Part shown: piece by piece, positions 16,981 to 25,819 of the stretch | Position numbering within the stretch: the stretch's first letter is position 1 | Layout: each line of letters starts with the position of its first letter | Source: Streptomyces sp. CB01881 | GTDB lineage: Bacteria; Actinomycetota; Actinomycetes; Streptomycetales; Streptomycetaceae | Direction of reading: 5' to 3' | NCBI RefSeq assembly: GCF_002953255.1 | Contig: NZ_CP026498.1 | Location: forward strand, 7,881,939 to 7,945,938 | DNA: 64,000 nucleotides | Made by a program: the position numbers and the translations under genes | The notes under the pieces: model-generated | Databases searched by the model: none | What the model was told of the DNA's origin: nothing | The model's input: the letters and a program-made list of their open reading frames with translations, nothing else

Positions 16981-17787
16981 GTGTCCGACTCCAAGCTGCC
17001 CCCGGCCCTGACCTCCCCCCGGACCCGCGCGCTGACGCTGTGCGGGGCGCTGGTCGCCGCGCTGTTCGCCGTCGCCGCCTACGTCCCGCTGCCGTACACG
17101 CTGACCTGGCCGGGCGTGACCGCGGACACCCTCGGCAGCTACCAGGACAAGCCGGTGCTCACCATCACCGGCGCGCCGCTGCGGACCACCGGGGGCCAGC
17201 TGCGGATGGTCACCATCTCGGCGACCAACCCGGACGAGAAGACCACCTTCTGGCGCTCGCTGCGGGCCTGGTTCGACCAGGACGAGGCGATCCGGCCGAC
17301 CGAGACGGTCTACCCGGCGGGCAACCCGGCCAAGGCCGAGGAGGAGAACGCCCGGCAGATGACCGAGTCGCAGGACAGTGCCACCGCGGCCGCGCTCTCC
17401 TACCTCCACCTCTCGCCGGACCAGGTCAAGGTGAAGGTCGACCTCGGTGACATCGGCGGCCCGAGCGCCGGCCAGATGCTGGCACTGGGCATCGTCGACA
17501 AGCTCGCCGGGGACGGCAAGGGCGGCGACCTCACCGGCGGGCTGAAGATCGCGGGCACCGGGACCATCGACGACCAGGGCGTGGTCGGTGCCGTCGGCGG
17601 CGTGCCACTGAAGACCCAGGCGGCCGCCCGGGACGGTGCGACGGTGTTCCTGCTGCCCAAGGACGAGTGCGCGGACGCCAAGGTCAACACGCCCGAGGGG
17701 CTGCGGCTCGTGCCCGTGGGCACGCTGGGCGAGGCCGTCTCCGCGCTGGAGGCGCTGCACAGCGGCGGCGCCGTCCCCGGCTGCTGA
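16981..17787 (+). CDS. Membrane-anchored S16 (Lon-like) protease without PDZ domain
   Basis: 268 residues. One N-terminal membrane helix (about 15-37) is followed by a YlbL/Lon-like protease domain facing outward. The Ser-Lys dyad is visible: Ser in GGPSAGQM and Lys in GVPLKTQAA, with the strand GTGTIDDQGVVGAVGG between. YlbL proteins normally carry a PDZ domain between anchor and protease; here that stretch (about 60-130) has no PDZ pattern and the protein is about 70 residues shorter. GTG at 16981 is chosen for the leaderless box just before it. The substrate is unknown; YlbL-type proteases act in envelope quality control. Confidence 0.85.
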   Translation: MSDSKLPPALTSPRTRALTLCGALVAALFAVAAYVPLPYTLTWPGVTADTLGSYQDKPVLTITGAPLRTTGGQLRMVTISATNPDEKTTFWRSLRAWFDQDEAIRPTETVYPAGNPAKAEEENARQMTESQDSATAAALSYLHLSPDQVKVKVDLGDIGGPSAGQMLALGIVDKLAGDGKGGDLTGGLKIAGTGTIDDQGVVGAVGGVPLKTQAAARDGATVFLLPKDECADAKVNTPEGLRLVPVGTLGEAVSALEALHSGGAVPGC

Positions 17788-17946
17788 GGACGCCGGCCCG
17801 GACGGCGGGGCGCGCTGCCGCGGCTCCTGGCGTGCTGCGTGACGGGGCCGGTCGCCGTCGTGGCGGGGTCCCGTCCCGGGGGCCGGGCGAGCCCTGTCCG
17901 ACGGCCCCGGGGGCCCGGTCGTGTCCCCGCTCCCGGCCGGCCCGGG

Positions 17947-18492
17947 CTACTCGGCGGCGGCCTGGTCCACCAGCGGCAGGATCCGGTACGGCACCGGGTT
18001 CTCCAGGGCGATCGCCGTCGAGGACCGGACGATCCCGTCGAAGCCGACCACCCGGTCGATCACCCGCTGAAGATCGGCGTTGGAGCGGGCCACGATGCGC
18101 ACCATCATGTCCCCGCGTCCGGTGATCGTGTGCAGCTCCAGCACCTCCGGCACCGCCGCCAGGTGCGTCCGGACGTCGGAACCCTGCCCCTGGGAGATCT
18201 CCAGCGTGGCGAAGGCCGTCACCGGGTAGCCCAGCGCCGCCGGGTCCACCTCCGGCCCGAAACCGCCGATCACCCCCTTGGACTGGAGCCGGTCCAGCCG
18301 GGCCTGCACGGTGCCCCGGGCCACCTGGAGGCGGCGCGAACACTCCAGCACCCCGATCCGCGGCTCCTCGGCCAGCAGCCGGATCAGCCGGCCGTCCAGC
18401 GCGTCGATCGCGTCGTTGCCGCCGCCCGCCGGCGTGGAATTGCCCTGCCCGGCAGGGGAGTCGGGGTCGCTCGGGGCGTGGGCGGGGGGCAT
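17947..18492 (-). CDS. Lrp/AsnC-family transcriptional regulator (HpdA-like)
   Basis: 181 residues: a low-complexity Pro/Gly/Ser N-terminus of ~35, the helix-turn-helix (DALDGRLIRLLAEEPRIGVL, RLQVARGTVQARLDRLQSKG), then the RAM effector domain (ATLEISQGQ, HTITGRGDMMVRI). It should bind DNA as an oligomer and sense an amino acid. ATG at 18492 is preferred to longer in-frame options because GGAG lies 7 nt upstream. It is divergent from the HPPD fragment, the arrangement known for hppD and its Lrp-type activator in S. coelicolor, so tyrosine or hydroxyphenylpyruvate control is likely. The 204-bp spacer holds GTACAGCGGTAC near 18528, a possible operator half. Confidence 0.88.
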   Translation of the reverse strand: MPPAHAPSDPDSPAGQGNSTPAGGGNDAIDALDGRLIRLLAEEPRIGVLECSRRLQVARGTVQARLDRLQSKGVIGGFGPEVDPAALGYPVTAFATLEISQGQGSDVRTHLAAVPEVLELHTITGRGDMMVRIVARSNADLQRVIDRVVGFDGIVRSSTAIALENPVPYRILPLVDQAAAE

Positions 18493-18695
18493 CGCGGGCT
18501 CCGTCCTCCGGTGGGCAATCTGTACAGCGGTACCGCCGATTCTCCCGCCCCGGCGCACACCTTGACCAGGAGGAAACGGAACAGTTGCGCGGCGGTCGGC
18601 GCGGCGCCACCCTCCAGCCACAACCCCGTGAGCCGCTCCCCACACCGGCCCGCGGGGGCAGATCGTGGTCCCGTACGCCTTCCGGGAGGGCCGAC

Positions 18696-19226
18696 ATGAC
18701 CGACACCGCCGCCGAACCCGTGCTGCTCACCGCGGGCCGGGAGGAACCCGACCTCGTCCCGATGGGGCACGCCGACGCGGTGGTCTTCGCGGTCGGCGAC
18801 GCCGGGCGGGCGGCCCGCCGCTACGCCACCGCGCTCGGACTGCGCTGTACCGCCTACGCCGGCCCGGAGACCGGCGAGCCCGAGACCGTCTCCTACGTCC
18901 TGGACGCGCCCGGGACCAGGTTCGTGATCACCTCGCTGGTCCAGGTGATCGGGCCGCGCGGCCGGGAACTGGCCGCACGCCTGGCCCGGCACGGCGACGG
19001 GGTCGTCGACCTCGCGGTGGCCGTGCCGGACGTCTACTACGCGTACGACTACGCCGTGGACCGCGGCGCCGGCTCGCTCGCCGAGCCCTACGAGGTGCAG
19101 GACCGGTACGGGACGGTGGTGCTCGCCGCGATCGGGGTGCCCGGCGGCACCCGGCACACCCTGGTCGACCGGTCCCGCTACCGCGGTCCCTACCTGCCCG
19201 GGTACGTGCCGTTCGCGGGGTGGTAG
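18696..19226 (+). CDS. hppD: N-terminal half of 4-hydroxyphenylpyruvate dioxygenase (truncated)
   Basis: 176 residues aligning closely with the first ~180 of Streptomyces HPPD (about 380): ADAVVFAVG, AYAGPETGEPETVSYVL, HGDGVVDLAVAVPD, YEVQDRYGTVVLAAI, DRSRYRGPYLPGY. It then ends VPFAGW and a TAG. The C-terminal vicinal-oxygen-chelate domain with the His-His-Glu iron site is absent, and no remnant follows before the next gene 50 bp away. Full HPPD makes homogentisate in tyrosine breakdown; this product cannot. There is a good ribosome site (GGGAGG) and no frame damage, so it may still be made. The conserved divergent Lrp gene marks this as the ancestral hppD locus. Either a deletion remnant or a repurposed ligand-binding domain. 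Confidence 0.82.
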   Translation: MTDTAAEPVLLTAGREEPDLVPMGHADAVVFAVGDAGRAARRYATALGLRCTAYAGPETGEPETVSYVLDAPGTRFVITSLVQVIGPRGRELAARLARHGDGVVDLAVAVPDVYYAYDYAVDRGAGSLAEPYEVQDRYGTVVLAAIGVPGGTRHTLVDRSRYRGPYLPGYVPFAGW

Positions 19227-19275
19227 CCGGCCCGGGGTCACCACCGCCCGGGGGTGACGGCCGGGCGGGGGCCGG

Positions 19276-19827
19276 TCAGCGGACGACGGTGTCGACGGTC
19301 GGCGGGTGGCCGTTCCACGCGACGAAGACCGAGTTGGCCTGGTCGCCCCTGGTGAAGTCCACCCGCAGCCACTGCGGGCCGTTCCAGACCTGCATCTGCC
19401 AGCCCGGGTCCGGTGTGGCGGAGACCAGCGAGGCGCTGTCGGTGCGCAGGTCGAGCGCCACCCGGCCGCCCGACACCGGGTAACTGCGCACCGAGGACGT
19501 GGTCGTGGCGACCGGCGCCGGGCGGCGCGAGGACGGCTGGGCACCGGACGGCTGGGCACTGGACGGCGCGACGCCGTGCGGGGCGGCCGTCGAGGCCTGG
19601 GCGGACGTCGGCGTGGGCTGCTCCGGCCGGGGGGCGGACTGCGCCGGGGCCGTCGCGGTGGGCGTCGGCGCCGCCGCTCCGGCGGACGCCGGGGACGGCA
19701 GCGGCAGCGCCGTCGGCTGCTCGAACGCGGCGCCGGTCAGCACCGCGTGCACGCCGAACCAGGACAGCGCCACCGCCGCCCCGGTGGCCGCCGCCCAGGC
19801 GCCGAGCTGTACGAGTCCGTTCCGCAT
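19276..19827 (-). CDS. Single-span secreted/membrane protein of unknown function next to a two-component system
   Basis: 183 residues. An N-terminal helix (GAWAAATGAAVALSWFGVHAV) is an uncleaved anchor or signal peptide. Residues ~35-110 are a Pro/Ala/Thr/Ser linker, and the last ~70 (from SYPVSGGRVALDL to the end) look like a small beta domain with WQMQVWNG and FTRGDQ. I do not recognise a named family. ATG at 19827 is the only start that gives the membrane helix an N-terminal position; the frame runs further upstream through the divergent promoter. It lies divergently beside the response regulator, so it may be its target or an accessory sensor, an inference from position. Confidence 0.75.
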   Translation of the reverse strand: MRNGLVQLGAWAAATGAAVALSWFGVHAVLTGAAFEQPTALPLPSPASAGAAAPTPTATAPAQSAPRPEQPTPTSAQASTAAPHGVAPSSAQPSGAQPSSRRPAPVATTTSSVRSYPVSGGRVALDLRTDSASLVSATPDPGWQMQVWNGPQWLRVDFTRGDQANSVFVAWNGHPPTVDTVVR

Positions 19828-20025
19828 CGTCCGCACATCCTGCCGTACTCCGGGGCGCGGCAGGCGGGCACCCCTGCTGTTCAACAGGGAAGTTGCAGAA
19901 AGCCCGAGGGTCGCACCGGAACGGCCCGGGCCCGGCCCCGGCGGCCCGTCAGGAGCCCGCCGCGCCGTGCGTCCCTCCACCGGTTCCGACCCACCCGAGG
20001 TACAGACCACCGGAGGCCGATGGCG

Positions 20026-20031
20026 TACCGT
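20026..20031 (+). promoter_or_regulatory. -10 box of probable leaderless promoter for the two-component operon
   Basis: TACCGT lies 8 nt before ATG at 20040, with no Shine-Dalgarno between. No strong -35 is seen. Confidence 0.45.
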
Positions 20032-20039
20032 GCAGGGCC

Positions 20040-20765
20040 ATGGCAACAGTGCTCGTGGTCGAGGACGACCCCTTCGTACGCTCCGCCCTCATCCGGCACC
20101 TGGCCGACACCGGTCACGCGGTCCGCAGTGTGGGCACGGCACTTGAGGCTCTGCGCGAGGTCGCCCAGGTCGGCTGCGACCTGGTGATCCTCGACCTCGG
20201 CCTGCCCGATCTGGACGGCAGCGAGGCGCTGAAGATGATCCGCGGCCTGACCAACGTGCCGGTGATCATCTCCACCGCGCGGGACGACGAGGCCGAGATC
20301 GTCCGGCTGCTCAACGACGGCGCCGACGACTACCTGGTGAAACCGTTCTCCGGCGAACACCTCAGCGCCCGGATGGCCGCCGTGCTGCGGCGGCTCGGCG
20401 GCGGCGCCGCACCGGTCGCCCAGGTGCTCAGGGTCGGCGGTCTCGCCATCGACCTCCAGCGCCGCGAGGCCTCCCTGGACGCCCGGCCCCTCGACCTGAC
20501 CCGGCGTGAGTTCGACCTGCTGGCCTTCCTCGCCGCCCGCCCCGGCGTGGTCGTCCCGCGCAAGGAGATCCTGGCCGAGGTCTGGCGCCAGACCTACGGC
20601 GGCGACCAGACCATCGACGTCCACCTGTCCTGGCTGCGCCGCAAGCTCGGCGAGACCGCCTCCAACCCCCGCTACCTGCACACCGTGCGCGGCGTCGGCG
20701 TCCGGCTGGAGGCGCCCGGGCAGCCGGCCGGGCCGGGACCCGCCCCCGCGGAGCGCCGGACATGA
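20040..20765 (+). CDS. OmpR/PhoB-family response regulator
   Basis: 241 residues. The receiver domain has the acidic pair EDD near the start, phospho-acceptor Asp52 in VILDLGLPD, the switch Thr in IISTARDD and the Lys in LVKPFS. The C-terminal winged helix (LTRREFDLLAFLAARPG, TIDVHLSWLRRKLG, YLHTVRGVGVRL) binds DNA. The gene overlaps the kinase gene by four bases (ATGA), so the pair is coupled. ATG at 20040 follows a TACCGT box by 8 nt, suggesting a leaderless message. Targets are unknown; the divergent membrane protein is a candidate. Confidence 0.93.
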   Translation: MATVLVVEDDPFVRSALIRHLADTGHAVRSVGTALEALREVAQVGCDLVILDLGLPDLDGSEALKMIRGLTNVPVIISTARDDEAEIVRLLNDGADDYLVKPFSGEHLSARMAAVLRRLGGGAAPVAQVLRVGGLAIDLQRREASLDARPLDLTRREFDLLAFLAARPGVVVPRKEILAEVWRQTYGGDQTIDVHLSWLRRKLGETASNPRYLHTVRGVGVRLEAPGQPAGPGPAPAERRT

Positions 20766-22318
20766 GGAGGTTCGGGCACTCGCTGCGCTGGGCCCTGATC
20801 AAGGCCGCCGTGGCCGGGACCACCATGGTCGCGCTGGCCTTCCTCATCCCGCTCGGGCTGATGGTCCAGCAGACCGCCCGGGACCGGGCGTTCACGGCGG
20901 CCGAGCGTCAGGCGGCGGCGCTCGGGCCGGCGCTCGCCATCACCACCGACCAGGACGCCATCGCCCGCGCGGTGGCCAGTACGGACGCCGGCGCGCAGGG
21001 GCGGATGGCGGTCCATCTGCCGCTGCCCCTGCCGCTGCCGGCGGGGGCGGTCGCCCCGGCGGCCGCTTCGCCCGGCACGGCTTCGCCCGGCGGCGTACCG
21101 TCCGCTGCCGCCGCAGCCGGTTCCGCTTCGCCCGGCGGGGCGGCCGGGACGCCGCCCGCCGCGACGGCGATGGCCGGGCCGGACGGCGGCGCGACCATCG
21201 GCGAGGCCCGCGCGCTGGCCGCCGACGTGGCCACCGCGGGCGGCCAGGGACGCTCGTTCACCGTCGGGGTGCCCGGCGGCTTCGCGCTGCTCCAGCCGGT
21301 CGCCGTCGACACCGGCCGGACCGCCGTGGTCGAGGTGTTCGTCGCGGACGGCGACCTCACCCGGGGCATCTCCACCGCCTGGCTGGTGCTCTCGGCGGTC
21401 GCACTCGCGCTGGTGGCCATCTCGGTGCTGGTCGCCGACCGGATGGGCGCGCGGATCGTCGCCTCCGCCCGGCGGCTGGCCGCCGCGGCCCGTTCGCTCG
21501 GGGCCGGCAACCTCGCCGTCCGGGTGCCGGTCGACGGCCGGGAGAGCGCCGGCAGCCCCGAGGAGCTCCGCGAGGCCGGCCACGCGTTCAACTCGATGGC
21601 CGACCGCGTCGTCCAGCTGCTCGCGGCGGAGCGGGAGTTGGCCGCCGACCTGTCGCACCGGCTGCGCACCCCGCTCACCGTGCTGCGGCTCAACGCCGCC
21701 TCGCTCGGCGAGGGCGACGCCGCCGACGCCACCCGGCACGCCGTCTCCCAACTGGAGCGCGAGGTCGACCAGATCATCCGCTCGGCCCGCCGCGCCCCCG
21801 AGGACGCGCCCGCCGTCACCGTCGGCTGCGACGCCGCCGAGGTGATCCGGGAGCGCGTCGGCTTCTGGTCCGCGCTCGCCGAGGACGAGGGCCGCCGCTG
21901 GCAGCTGGCCGGCGCCGACCGGCCCGCCCCGGTGCCGGTCCAGCGCGGCGACCTCGCCGCCGCCGTGGACGCGCTGCTCGGCAACGTGTTCCGGCACACC
22001 ACCGTCGGCACGGCCTTCTCGGTGGACGTGCTGGCCACCGACAGCTCGTTCATCGTCCTGGTCGGCGACGCCGGTCCGGGCTTCACCGACCCCGAGTCGG
22101 CCCTCCAGCGCGGCCAGGGCCACGGCGGCGAGGGCTCCACCGGCCTCGGCCTGGACATCGTCCGCAAGCTCGCCGAGGCCACCGGCGGAGACCTCGCACT
22201 CGGCCACTCCGCGGTGCTCGGCGGCGCCGAGATCCGGCTGCGGCTCCAGGCCCGGCCCGACGGCGCGCCGGCCCGCGCCAGCCGCCGGCGCAGCCGCAGC
22301 GCGCTCTTCCAGCGGTGA
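20762..22318 (+). CDS. Sensor histidine kinase with low-complexity extracytoplasmic insert
   Basis: 518 residues: TM1 (~14-36), an extracytoplasmic region, TM2 (~203-223), HAMP linker, dimerisation/phospho-acceptor domain with His299 in DLSHRLRTPL, and an ATPase domain with the N box (LLGNVFRHT), G1 (VGDAGPGF) and G2 (GSTGLGLDIV). The sensor loop carries about 60 residues of Ala/Pro/Gly/Ser low complexity (LPLPLPLP, then TASPGG-type units) that are unlikely to bind a small ligand and may span the cell wall. It is coupled to the response regulator. The family resembles CseC-like envelope sensors. Confidence 0.92.
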   Translation: MRRFGHSLRWALIKAAVAGTTMVALAFLIPLGLMVQQTARDRAFTAAERQAAALGPALAITTDQDAIARAVASTDAGAQGRMAVHLPLPLPLPAGAVAPAAASPGTASPGGVPSAAAAAGSASPGGAAGTPPAATAMAGPDGGATIGEARALAADVATAGGQGRSFTVGVPGGFALLQPVAVDTGRTAVVEVFVADGDLTRGISTAWLVLSAVALALVAISVLVADRMGARIVASARRLAAAARSLGAGNLAVRVPVDGRESAGSPEELREAGHAFNSMADRVVQLLAAERELAADLSHRLRTPLTVLRLNAASLGEGDAADATRHAVSQLEREVDQIIRSARRAPEDAPAVTVGCDAAEVIRERVGFWSALAEDEGRRWQLAGADRPAPVPVQRGDLAAAVDALLGNVFRHTTVGTAFSVDVLATDSSFIVLVGDAGPGFTDPESALQRGQGHGGEGSTGLGLDIVRKLAEATGGDLALGHSAVLGGAEIRLRLQARPDGAPARASRRRSRSALFQR

Positions 22319-22635
22319 CCGGCGGACAGTGACCGGCGGACGGCGGACGGCGGACGGCGGACGGCGGGCGACGCAGGACGGGCGGCCGGCGTGCCGTGCG
22401 GCGATGGTGGCGGCGGCGGGACCGCCCGGGTCTCACCCCTTCTTTCTTAAGCGGGCCCTAAGAGAGCTGTACCCCTCGCTCAGGGGGCCGTTTCCGGCCA
22501 CCCGCCCCCGCTAGCGTCGTCCGCGCCGGTCACCCGACCGAGCCGGGGCACGCCGCCCGCAACGGGTCCACGGGACCCCTGCCCGGCCGCGGCGCCCCCA
22601 TCCGGCCCAGCTGCCACCTGCGGAGGTACGCCCAC
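22319..22635. other. Upstream region of the first chitinase gene
   Basis: 317 bp without a gene. It holds the 7-bp tandem repeat at its start and an imperfect inverted repeat CTTTCTTA-N9-TAAGAGAG at about 22442-22466, the only A/T-rich patch, which is a possible operator. TTTCCG (22491) and TAGCGT (22512) could be a weak promoter. No DasR-type 16-mer is seen, unlike the second chitinase. Confidence 0.4.
22334..22367. repeat. 7-bp tandem repeat
   Basis: Nearly five copies of CGGCGGA follow the kinase stop by 15 bp. Probably replication slippage in GC-rich DNA. Confidence 0.8.
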
Positions 22636-24237
22636 ATGACGACCCAGCCCAACCGCCGCCCAGGCCGCCGCCGTCGCAGCCGCAAGGGTGTTGTCCTCGG
22701 AGCCTCGGCGGTCGCCGCCGCGCTGGTCGCCGGTGGTGTCGTCGTCCTCGCCTCCTCGGCCAGCGCCGCCTCGCTCGGCGCCGTCTACAGCCGCACCAGC
22801 ACCTGGGACGCCGGCTACACCGGCCAGTACCTGGTCAGCAACCCGGACGGCAGCGCGATCGAGAACTGGACGCTGACCTTCGACCTGCCGGCCGGGGCGA
22901 AGATCGACTCGCTCTGGAACGCCACCTTCAGCGCCGAGGGCCAGCACATCACCGTCAAGCCCGAGTCCTGGAACAAGCGGCTGGAGCCCGGCAAGAGCGT
23001 GGTGGTCGGCTTCGTCGCCCAGGGCTCCGGCGCCGCCCAGGCCGAGCCGGGTAACTGCCTGATCAACAACGTCTCCTGCAAGGCCGGGGACGGCACCGCG
23101 CCGACCCCCTCGGGCCGCCCGACCGGCACGCCCACCACCTCGCCGACCGCGACCACGGCGCCGACCGCCACGCCGACCGCGACCGCGACCGCGACCGCCA
23201 AGCCCACCACGGCACCGCCGAGCCCGACCGCCACGGCCAGGCCCACCACCCCGGCGCCGACCGCGACCACCACCCCGGCGCCCACCCCCACCGCGACCGG
23301 GGCCCCCGTCCCGGCCGCCGGCGCCGGCTTCGCCCCGTACGTCGACACCTCGCTCTACCCGCCGTACGACCTCGTCGCCACCGCCAAGGCCACCGGCGTC
23401 AAGAACTTCAACCTGGCCTTCGTCGTCTCCGGCGGCGGCTGCACCCCCAAGTGGGGCGGCGTCAGCGACCTCGCCGCCGACGCGGTGGCCGCCCAGATCG
23501 GCGCGCTGCGGGCGGCCGGCGGCGACGTCCGGGTCTCCTTCGGCGGCGCCAACGGCAGCGAGCTGGCCCTCGCCTGCTCCTCGGTGGCCGACCTCACGGC
23601 CGTCTACCAGAAGACCGTCGACGCCTTCGGCCTCACCAAGGTCGACTTCGACGTCGAGGGCGGCGCGATCGGCAACACCGCGGCCAACACCCGCCGCGCC
23701 CAGGCCATCGCCCAGTTGCAGAAGAACGCCGCCGCCAAGGGCAAGGCCCTGGACGTCTCCTTCACCCTGCCCGCGCTGCCCTCCGGCCTGACCCAGGAGG
23801 GCGTCAACCTGGTCGCCGACGCCAAGAGCAACGGTGTCGCGATCGGCGCGGTCAACATCATGGCGATGGACTTCGGCGACGGCGTCGCCCCCAACCCGCA
23901 GGGCCAGATGGGCAAGTACGCCATCGCCGCCGCCACCGCCACCCAGGCCCAGGTGAAGAGCGTCCTCGGCGTGGACGACGCCGCCGCCTGGCGCAAGGTC
24001 GCCGTCACCCCGATGATCGGCGTCAACGACGTGGCCAGCGAGATCTTCACCGTGGCCGACGCCAAGCAACTCGCCGACTTCGCCACGAGCAAGCACCTGG
24101 CCTGGCTGGCGATGTGGTCCGGCACCCGCGACAAGGCCTGCGAGGGCGGCGCCAAGGCCTACGCCGACGCCAGCTGCAGCAGCATCGTCCAGCAGCCGCT
24201 GGACTTCACCCGGGCTCTCGGCGCCTACGCCGGCTGA
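22636..24237 (+). CDS. Secreted GH18 chitinase with N-terminal carbohydrate-binding module
   Basis: 533 residues. An Arg-rich signal peptide ends at ASSASA, followed by a family-2-type carbohydrate-binding module (~45-150, with WDAGYTGQYLVSNPDGSAI and a Cys pair), a ~65-residue Pro/Thr linker, then a GH18 barrel. The catalytic motif is VDFDVEGG with Asp337, Asp339 and general acid Glu341; SFGGANG and NIMAMDFGDG are further GH18 strands. It cuts chitin outside the cell. ATG at 22636 is preceded by GGAGGT. The enzyme type resembles the one-barrel ChiD-like chitinases of streptomycetes. Products would be taken up partly through the NagE/NagF system in this window. Confidence 0.92.
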   Translation: MTTQPNRRPGRRRRSRKGVVLGASAVAAALVAGGVVVLASSASAASLGAVYSRTSTWDAGYTGQYLVSNPDGSAIENWTLTFDLPAGAKIDSLWNATFSAEGQHITVKPESWNKRLEPGKSVVVGFVAQGSGAAQAEPGNCLINNVSCKAGDGTAPTPSGRPTGTPTTSPTATTAPTATPTATATATAKPTTAPPSPTATARPTTPAPTATTTPAPTPTATGAPVPAAGAGFAPYVDTSLYPPYDLVATAKATGVKNFNLAFVVSGGGCTPKWGGVSDLAADAVAAQIGALRAAGGDVRVSFGGANGSELALACSSVADLTAVYQKTVDAFGLTKVDFDVEGGAIGNTAANTRRAQAIAQLQKNAAAKGKALDVSFTLPALPSGLTQEGVNLVADAKSNGVAIGAVNIMAMDFGDGVAPNPQGQMGKYAIAAATATQAQVKSVLGVDDAAAWRKVAVTPMIGVNDVASEIFTVADAKQLADFATSKHLAWLAMWSGTRDKACEGGAKAYADASCSSIVQQPLDFTRALGAYAG

Positions 24238-24274
24238 GCCCACACCCGGGAGGCGCCCCACCCCTCCCGGGGAC

Positions 24275-24319
24275 CCCGGCCGGCCCTGCTCCGCCCGCAA
24301 CGGAGCACGGCCGGCCGGG
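24275..24319 (+). terminator. Hairpin terminator after the chitinase
   Basis: A 19-bp stem with one mismatch (24275-24293 with 24301-24319) and a 7-nt loop lies 38 bp after the stop, followed by CCTGTTGCTC. Confidence 0.8.
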
Positions 24320-24414
24320 CCTGTTGCTCACTTTCCGTCACCGGCTCTGGCCGGGCCCGCCGGGCGGGCATCCGGTATCGTCGCTGGTTGGTCGAACGGT
24401 GGACGGAGCGAACA

Positions 24415-25818
24415 GTGACAGCGGTGCAAGACGAGCGCAGCACGGTGCGGAACGCACCCGACCCGGCGCCCGCCCCCCTGTCGGACCGCCTCGCGGCCGC
24501 CCTCGGCGCACCCGTACGGGCGTTGCGCGAGGCACCGCGCCGCCCGCTGCTGGCCGTCTCGGCCGTGGCGCTGCTGTCCCTGGTGGTCTACGCCGTGGTC
24601 CGGCACTTCGTCCACACCTCGATGGTCGACATGATCGTCTACCGGGCCGAGGGCGCCGCCGTGGCCGACGGCCGCGACCTCTACGCCCTGCGGGTCACCG
24701 AGTGGAACCTGCCCGCCACCTACCCGCCGTTCGCCGCGATGCTGTTCGTGCCGACGACCTGGTTCCCCGTCCCGGTCCTCCGGATCGTGATCACGCTCGG
24801 CAACCTCGGGCTGCTCGCGCTCCTCACCCATCTCTCCTTCAAGCTCGTCGGCTGGCCGCGCCGCGAACTGCGCGCCCTCGGCGTGATCCTGGTCACCGGC
24901 GCCGGGGTCTGGCTCGAACCCGTCTTCACCACACTGCGCTACGGCCAGATCAACCTCGCCCTGGCGTGCCTCATCCTCTGGGACCTCACCCGCCCGGACG
25001 GCCGCCGCAGCAAGGGCGTCGCGATCGGCATCGCCGCCGGCATCAAGCTCACCCCCGGCCTGTTCGCCGTCTACCTGCTGCTCACCGGCCGGATCCGGGC
25101 CGCCTTCGTGGCCGGTTTCACCTTCCTCGGCACGTTCCTGGTCGGAGCGCTGGTGCTGCCCGACGCCACCTGGGGCTTCTGGACCAAGTACCTCTACGAC
25201 TCCTCGCGGGTCGGCAAGACCCACATCGTCGACAACCAGTCTCTCCGCGGCGCCTTCGCCCGGCTGCTGCACACCAGCGACCCCGGGACCGTCGCCACCC
25301 TGGGCGCCGGCCTGGCCGCACTGGCCGGCCTCGCCATCGCCGCCTGGGCGGCCAGGAGCTCGCGCTGGCTGCCGCGCGCCGAGGCGTGGGGCGTCTGCTG
25401 CGCCGCCGTCACCGCGGTGCTGATCTCGCCGATCAGCTGGACCCACCACTGGGTCTGGTGCGTGCCCCTGCTCGTCCTGCTCGCCTGCGAGGCGTCGGTC
25501 GAGCGGGCCCGTCCGGTCGCCGTCCGCAAGGTGCGCTGGCGCGCCGCCTTCGGGGCGACGCTGGTGGCGTTCCTCTCCTTCGCGATGTGGGCCGCGAAGC
25601 CGCTGGGCGACCTCGTCCTGCACCTCTCGCCGCTCCGCCAGATCCCGACCTCCATCTACCCCCTGGTCGGGATCTGCTTCCTGCTCGCCGCCACGCTACG
25701 GATATGGGCGCGCCGACGGGCCGCCGGCGCGCCGCTGGTCCGGCTGCCCGGGCAGCGGGCGGGCGGCGGCCGTCCGGGCCCCGCGCGCGACCATCAACAG
25801 GCCCCCGCGGCCCGCTGA
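24415..25818 (+). CDS. GT87-family membrane mannosyltransferase (polyprenyl-phosphomannose dependent)
   Basis: 467 residues with about ten hydrophobic segments. The pattern fits GT-C glycosyltransferases of family 87, which includes PimE: an Asp-containing first outer loop (SMVDMIVYRAEG), TYPPFAAMLF, the LRYGQINL segment, IAAGIKLTPGLF and ISPISWTHHWVW. These enzymes add mannose from a polyprenyl donor to cell-envelope glycolipids or lipoglycans on the outer face. GTG at 24415 has GGAG 7 nt upstream; a second GTG three codons on is possible. It has its own promoter region after the chitinase terminator. The acceptor is not predictable. Confidence 0.87.
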   Translation: MTAVQDERSTVRNAPDPAPAPLSDRLAAALGAPVRALREAPRRPLLAVSAVALLSLVVYAVVRHFVHTSMVDMIVYRAEGAAVADGRDLYALRVTEWNLPATYPPFAAMLFVPTTWFPVPVLRIVITLGNLGLLALLTHLSFKLVGWPRRELRALGVILVTGAGVWLEPVFTTLRYGQINLALACLILWDLTRPDGRRSKGVAIGIAAGIKLTPGLFAVYLLLTGRIRAAFVAGFTFLGTFLVGALVLPDATWGFWTKYLYDSSRVGKTHIVDNQSLRGAFARLLHTSDPGTVATLGAGLAALAGLAIAAWAARSSRWLPRAEAWGVCCAAVTAVLISPISWTHHWVWCVPLLVLLACEASVERARPVAVRKVRWRAAFGATLVAFLSFAMWAAKPLGDLVLHLSPLRQIPTSIYPLVGICFLLAATLRIWARRRAAGAPLVRLPGQRAGGGRPGPARDHQQAPAAR

Positions 25819-25819
25819 G

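Noticed and set aside
22436..22520. A DasR site before the first chitinase gene
   Set aside because: No 16-mer close to the dre form was found; only an unrelated inverted repeat is present.
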